Source: Zygotorulaspora mrakii
Taxonomy: Eukaryota > Ascomycota > Saccharomycetes > Saccharomycetales > Saccharomycetaceae
Direction: 5' to 3'
Assembly: GCF_013402915.1 (NCBI RefSeq)
Contig: NC_050723.1
Location: 806,001 to 870,000, forward strand
DNA length: 64,000 bases
Shown: positions 59,906 to 64,000 of the stretch, piece by piece
How positions within the stretch are numbered: position 1 is the stretch's first letter
Layout: each line of letters starts with the position of its first letter
The notes under the pieces: model-generated
The model's input: only the letters and a program-made list of their open reading frames with translations
Told to the model about the DNA's origin: nothing
Database searches by the model: none
Program-made: the position numbers and the translations under genes

Positions 59906-62035
59906 ATGTCTGAACAATTGAGGCAAACGTTTGCCAACGCCAAAAAAGAAGGAAGAAATGCATTAGTTACCTTTATGACCGCTGGATACCCAACGGTAGA
60001 TGATACAATTCCAATTTTGAAAGGCTTTCAAGAAGGTGGTGTCGATGTTATTGAGCTAGGTATGCCTTTTTCCGATCCAATCGCTGATGGACCTACTATC
60101 CAAGTAGCTAACACGGTTGCATTGAAAAATGGTGTTACCGTCAAGAGTACCTTGGAAATGGTTCGTAAAGCTAGAGAAGAAGGTATTACAGTGCCATTGA
60201 TACTGATGGGTTACTATAACCCGGTTCTTAACTATGGTGAGGAACAGTTCATCAAAGATGCTGCAGAAGCAGGTGCTAATGGATTTATTATTGTGGATTT
60301 GCCACCAGAGGAAGCTTTAAAAGTCAGAAATTATGTAAGAGAGAGCGGATTGAGTTTGATTCCATTGGTTGCTCCATCTACCACAGATGAGAGGTTAGAG
60401 CTTTTATCTCATATTGCCGATTCATTTGTTTACGTCGTCTCAAGAATGGGTACTACCGGTGCGCAGACTTCTGTGGCCCAAGATTTATCTCAATTGGTTA
60501 CTCGTGTACGGAAATATACAAAGGATATCCCATTGGCTGTTGGCTTTGGTGTTTCGACAAGAGAGCATTTCAAGGATGTTGGATCCCTGTCCGATGGTGT
60601 TGTAATTGGATCTAAAATTGTCACCTTATGTGCGGAGGCTGCCAAGAATGATCGTTATGCAACTGCAAAAAACTATGTGGAGTCTATCCTAGCGGGTTTA
60701 AAGCACCAAGTTTTGTCAAAGGATGAATTTTTGAAAATGCAAGCAGCATCCTTGCGAAATGCAAGTCAAACGAAAGCGTTGGTTGATGATTTCAATGAAA
60801 AGCATACGTTTCCCACCAGATTTGGTGATTTCGGTGGCCAATATGTTCCTGAAGCTTTGCATGCATGTTTGAGAGAGTTAGAACAGGGTTTTGATGAGGC
60901 CGTTGCTGACCCACAATTCTGGGATGATTTCAAATCTCTTTATTCTTATATCGGTCGTCCATCCTCTCTTCATAGGGCAGAGCGACTTACCAAACATTGT
61001 GGCGGTGCCCAAATTTGGTTGAAAAGAGAGGATTTGAATCATACAGGATCTCACAAAATTAACAATGCCCTGGCTCAAGTTCTTCTTGCCAAAAGATTGG
61101 GAAAAGCTAAGGTTATTGCTGAAACTGGTGCAGGTCAGCATGGTGTTGCAACTGCTACGGCTTGTGCAAAGTTTGGTCTTGAATGTACCGTTTTCATGGG
61201 TGCTGAAGATTGTCGTCGTCAAGCCTTGAACGTTTTCAGAATGAAAATTTTGGGTGCCAAAGTTGTTCCGGTCACAAATGGTACCAGAACATTGAGAGAT
61301 GCCACATCTGAGGCTTTCCGTTTTTGGGTCACCAATCTGAAAAGTACATACTATGTTGTTGGCTCTGCCATCGGACCTCATCCTTATCCTACCTTGGTCA
61401 GAACCTTCCAATCAGTCATTGGTAGAGAGACAAAGGAACAATTCGCAGCATTAAATAACGGTAAGCTACCGGATGCTGTAGTTGCATGTGTTGGTGGTGG
61501 CTCAAACTCTACTGGTATGTTCTCTCCATTCGAAAAAGATTTAAGTGTAAAGATGCTTGGTGTTGAAGCTGGCGGTGAAGGTGTTGACACAGCTTTCCAC
61601 TCCGCTACTTTAACTGTCGGTAGACCCGGTGTTTTCCACGGTGTTCGTACATATGTTTTACAAGACAACGATGGGCAAGTGCATGATACCCATTCAGTCT
61701 CTGCTGGTTTAGATTATCCAGGTGTTGGCCCGGAACTAGCATTCTGGAAAGCCACCGGTCGTGCTGATTTTGTTGCAGCTACCGATGCTCAAGCTCTTCA
61801 GGGTTTCAGATTACTTTCTCAATTGGAAGGTATTATTCCAGCTTTAGAATCGTCACATGCAGTGTACGGAGCATGCGAACTGGCAAAAACTATGACACCA
61901 GAGCAACATTTAATTATAAATATATCTGGTAGAGGTGATAAAGACGTACAAAATGTTGCTGAAGTTTTACCTAAACTTGGACCAACCATCGGTTGGGACT
62001 TGAGATTTGAAGAAGATCCCACTCAAGGAAAATAA
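59906..62035 (+). CDS. TRP5: Tryptophan synthase (fused alpha and beta)
   Basis: Bifunctional enzyme for the last step of tryptophan synthesis. The 709-residue protein (S. cerevisiae 707) has an N-terminal alpha domain (residues ~1-255; [34 protein letters not shown]) and a C-terminal beta domain with the PLP lysine K384 in [11 protein letters not shown], the [11 protein letters not shown] phosphate-binding loop and the [10 protein letters not shown] loop. The intervening linker is about 40 residues. Order is alpha then beta, as in fungi. The ATG follows a Gcn4 site. It is tandem with MED3 and RRN6. Confidence 0.98.
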   Translation: MSEQLRQTFANAKKEGRNALVTFMTAGYPTVDDTIPILKGFQEGGVDVIELGMPFSDPIADGPTIQVANTVALKNGVTVKSTLEMVRKAREEGITVPLILMGYYNPVLNYGEEQFIKDAAEAGANGFIIVDLPPEEALKVRNYVRESGLSLIPLVAPSTTDERLELLSHIADSFVYVVSRMGTTGAQTSVAQDLSQLVTRVRKYTKDIPLAVGFGVSTREHFKDVGSLSDGVVIGSKIVTLCAEAAKNDRYATAKNYVESILAGLKHQVLSKDEFLKMQAASLRNASQTKALVDDFNEKHTFPTRFGDFGGQYVPEALHACLRELEQGFDEAVADPQFWDDFKSLYSYIGRPSSLHRAERLTKHCGGAQIWLKREDLNHTGSHKINNALAQVLLAKRLGKAKVIAETGAGQHGVATATACAKFGLECTVFMGAEDCRRQALNVFRMKILGAKVVPVTNGTRTLRDATSEAFRFWVTNLKSTYYVVGSAIGPHPYPTLVRTFQSVIGRETKEQFAALNNGKLPDAVVACVGGGSNSTGMFSPFEKDLSVKMLGVEAGGEGVDTAFHSATLTVGRPGVFHGVRTYVLQDNDGQVHDTHSVSAGLDYPGVGPELAFWKATGRADFVAATDAQALQGFRLLSQLEGIIPALESSHAVYGACELAKTMTPEQHLIINISGRGDKDVQNVAEVLPKLGPTIGWDLRFEEDPTQGK

Positions 62036-62377
62036 CCGTTGCAGCCGATTGTTTGTACGTAAGGAAGTATAATTGTAAGTAAAATATAATCTATTGGTAC
62101 TAAACAACCCAATTTAACAGCAAATAGATAATTTGATGAATTTTAGCCGAAAGATAGGGTCTTGTCGCCTCCGTCTATCGTAATTACATTGAGGCGTATT
62201 TAATGATAATTGATCTTATTTTGTGTGATGTGATGAATTATCGATGAGTTTAACGTGAAAAGTACTTCAAAAGAGACCTTACAGTATAATTTCAGCTTAT
62301 ATAGAAACTAGCATAAGCAGAAACAGCTCTCTTTCTAGTTGCCCCCCTCTATATCTCAACTTTTAAATGGTACGAGA
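62036..62377. other. Spacer TRP5 to RRN6
   Basis: A 342-bp tandem spacer with no recognised gene. A four-codon upstream frame at 62367-62381 (ATG-GTA-CGA-GAA-TGA) overlaps the RRN6 start. Confidence 0.6.
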
Positions 62378-64000
62378 ATGAATGAGTTTTCGCTTCCCGG
62401 AAAGCTGTCGGTTGGAGCTCAATTGGGACTTGGTGTAAGCACTGGAGGCATGCACATGTCAAGTCGACAGAATCATAAAGAGCAGCCTCTATGGGTAGAA
62501 CCTTTCGACGATCGCTTTATCTGTGACTTAAGTAAATTACACATTTCTCAAAAGGGACGAGTTCTCGGCCAGCTGCGTCCAGAATCACTGGGAGATGATA
62601 CAGATCATAGCCAAGGACTCGGCGATATTGAGGATGACTACAGTACGATTGATGAAGAGGATAATGAACGCTGGCGTAATCTACTACTGATGAACCTTAA
62701 TTGGGATCCCATTGCTCCGGAGATACCTGTGAATTTTCAGCCTACGAAAGATGTGGAGTACGATAGCAACCGGATGTATGATGTACGTGGTGTCACCGAA
62801 AAGTCAACTAGCGATTATCTACCTACCAATTTGATTTCAGACCTCTCTGAAAGTGGTTTATCACGAACGAATGCTATCAAACGGTTGCAGGAACGACAAG
62901 AAACAACATTTGATCCCACTGTCGGCAATCTTTTCGCCATTGGAAGCATTCAGACACCTTCAGATTTGCGAAATGGTAATGAACAGCATCATGTATTGGC
63001 GTACTGTTCGGGTAGAACCAATTCATTTCTCACATTGGCAGTACTCAAGAAAGAGTACGATGCAAAAGCGGCAATTTTGAAAGACACTGATATCGGAGAT
63101 CCGATAACTTTTGACTTCAAAGCAACTATAAAATCCATCAAGTTTCCCACTCTTTCGCCATTGTTAGGTAGAAACAGCGATTGCATCGGAATTATCACAG
63201 AAAACGCTCTTCATGTTGTTCGAATTGATAGTATTAATGCGCATTCTCTGGAAATATATGCCTCTACCGCGGAGGCTTTGGCTTTCTCAGAATTTGGCGA
63301 CTTTCCTTTTGCAGATATGGCTTTCAATCCATGGGACCTGCAACAATTCGCAATTGTTGACATAAGAGGCAACTTTAGTCTTGGGCGAATACAAAAAAAC
63401 TTTAAGCATGGAAGCAAGATTCGTCTTCTGAAAGAATTTTCGGGTAGCTTCTTTGATCCAGAGGAGCTTTCCAACTGGAAAAGAATCGAATGGTCTTCTT
63501 CTCATGGGAGGTTATTGGTGATGGATCGATCTAAGATGTTGGAAGTGGATTTCGAGCAAGATTGGCAACTTGAAGTGATTCAGGCAAAAAGTTGGTCCAC
63601 GTTAAGAGATTACAAAAGACTTGATGATGATTTTGGAGTTCTTTTGACTTCTTCAGAGATCATACTGATAAGAACTGCCGAAGGAGCAGACCATATTGCG
63701 AGAGAAATTTCTTGGAAGCATGACTTAGATCCTAGAGATCCCACTTTACGTATGGCAATAAAAAAGCTTCGACATGAAGACGAGAATAAGAACGCTATAA
63801 TTTTATGCATCTTTTCCAGGTTGCATGGGCAGATCTATGTGCATGGCTTTTCGATTAGCGAGAATGGGTTTTTAATACGTTCCACCAGGGATTCCTCTAT
63901 TTTAAACGTTCCTATGGGCCTTAAACGGTCTCTTGATATTTGTTTCATGGGGAGTGACGAAGTGAGTGACGATTACCGCACAGATGGGAAGGAAGGACAA
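62378..64000 (+). CDS. RRN6: RNA polymerase I core factor subunit (N-terminal 541 residues, partial)
   Basis: Rrn6 is a subunit of the RNA polymerase I core factor that binds the rDNA promoter with Rrn7 and Rrn11. The frame opens at ATG 62378 (MNEFSLPGKLSVGAQLGLG) and is open at the window edge; S. cerevisiae Rrn6 is about 894 residues, so roughly 60% is present. Visible features are an acidic stretch (DIEDDYSTIDEEDNERW, ~85-105) and a beta-propeller-like region with blades such as DMAFNPWDLQQFAIVDIRGNFSLG. Identification also uses synteny: on S. cerevisiae chromosome II RRN6 follows FMT1. The start is preceded by a minimal upstream frame. Confidence 0.9.
   Translation, partial: MNEFSLPGKLSVGAQLGLGVSTGGMHMSSRQNHKEQPLWVEPFDDRFICDLSKLHISQKGRVLGQLRPESLGDDTDHSQGLGDIEDDYSTIDEEDNERWRNLLLMNLNWDPIAPEIPVNFQPTKDVEYDSNRMYDVRGVTEKSTSDYLPTNLISDLSESGLSRTNAIKRLQERQETTFDPTVGNLFAIGSIQTPSDLRNGNEQHHVLAYCSGRTNSFLTLAVLKKEYDAKAAILKDTDIGDPITFDFKATIKSIKFPTLSPLLGRNSDCIGIITENALHVVRIDSINAHSLEIYASTAEALAFSEFGDFPFADMAFNPWDLQQFAIVDIRGNFSLGRIQKNFKHGSKIRLLKEFSGSFFDPEELSNWKRIEWSSSHGRLLVMDRSKMLEVDFEQDWQLEVIQAKSWSTLRDYKRLDDDFGVLLTSSEIILIRTAEGADHIAREISWKHDLDPRDPTLRMAIKKLRHEDENKNAIILCIFSRLHGQIYVHGFSISENGFLIRSTRDSSILNVPMGLKRSLDICFMGSDEVSDDYRTDGKEGQ

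Noticed and set aside
1..64000. Transposon or LTR remnants
   Set aside because: No integrase, reverse transcriptase or terminal-repeat signature was seen.

Overview
The window is nuclear DNA of a budding yeast of the family Saccharomycetaceae. Its gene density, short promoters, splice signals (GTATGT, TACTAAC) and protein sequences all fit. The genus is not fixed; Torulaspora, Zygotorulaspora, Zygosaccharomyces or Lachancea-like lineages are plausible. Neighbouring genes here correspond alternately to two Saccharomyces cerevisiae blocks: chromosome VII left arm (RPN14, COG7, PMC1, PMA1, PUF4, ERG4, SCL1, MPO1, LEU1, KAP122, ATE1, JAC1, CKB1, GET1, STT3, PIB2, MED3, TRP5), and chromosome II left arm or chromosome I (LDB7, SLA1, HIR1, LAA2, SCT1, FMT1, RRN6; RFA1, SEN34). 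PDR1/PDR3 and ALK1/ALK2 are single genes. This interleaving is what an unduplicated (pre-whole-genome-duplication) gene order should look like. S. cerevisiae names, strands and gene order are from memory.

Layout. 1-4.3 kb: RFA1 (cut by the window edge), RPN14 and COG7. 4.3-14 kb: two P-type ATPases, vacuolar Ca2+ pump PMC1 and plasma-membrane H+ pump PMA1, flanking a strikingly GC-rich SEN34; PMA1 appears to have a 628-nt intron in its 5' leader. 14-25 kb: PUF4, PDR1, ERG4, LDB7, SCL1, MPO1. 25-38 kb: SLA1, LEU1, HIR1 and KAP122; KAP122 has a 106-nt coding intron after a 24-nt first exon. 38-50 kb: ATE1, JAC1, CKB1, GET1, a single ALK gene, LAA2, STT3. 50-64 kb: PIB2, SCT1, FMT1, an unrecognised 280-residue gene, MED3, TRP5 and the start of RRN6.

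The genes are housekeeping genes rather than one pathway, but readable control sites tie some to known regulons: Rpn4-type PACE elements at RPN14 and SCL1, two Leu3 sites at LEU1 (one in a 38-bp inverted repeat), a Gcn4 site at TRP5 and a Pdr1-type site between PDR1 and ERG4. No tRNA, rRNA, transposon, LTR, CRISPR or centromere was recognised.

The most unusual points are: (1) MED3 carries two in-frame UAA codons inside its glutamine-rich region while the frame beyond stays open to an acidic/aromatic tail; (2) and (3) the PMA1 leader intron and the KAP122 micro-exon intron, neither known to me in S. cerevisiae; (4) the Leu3 palindrome; (5) the GC-rich SEN34 island; (6) a gene between FMT1 and MED3 with no counterpart I can name.
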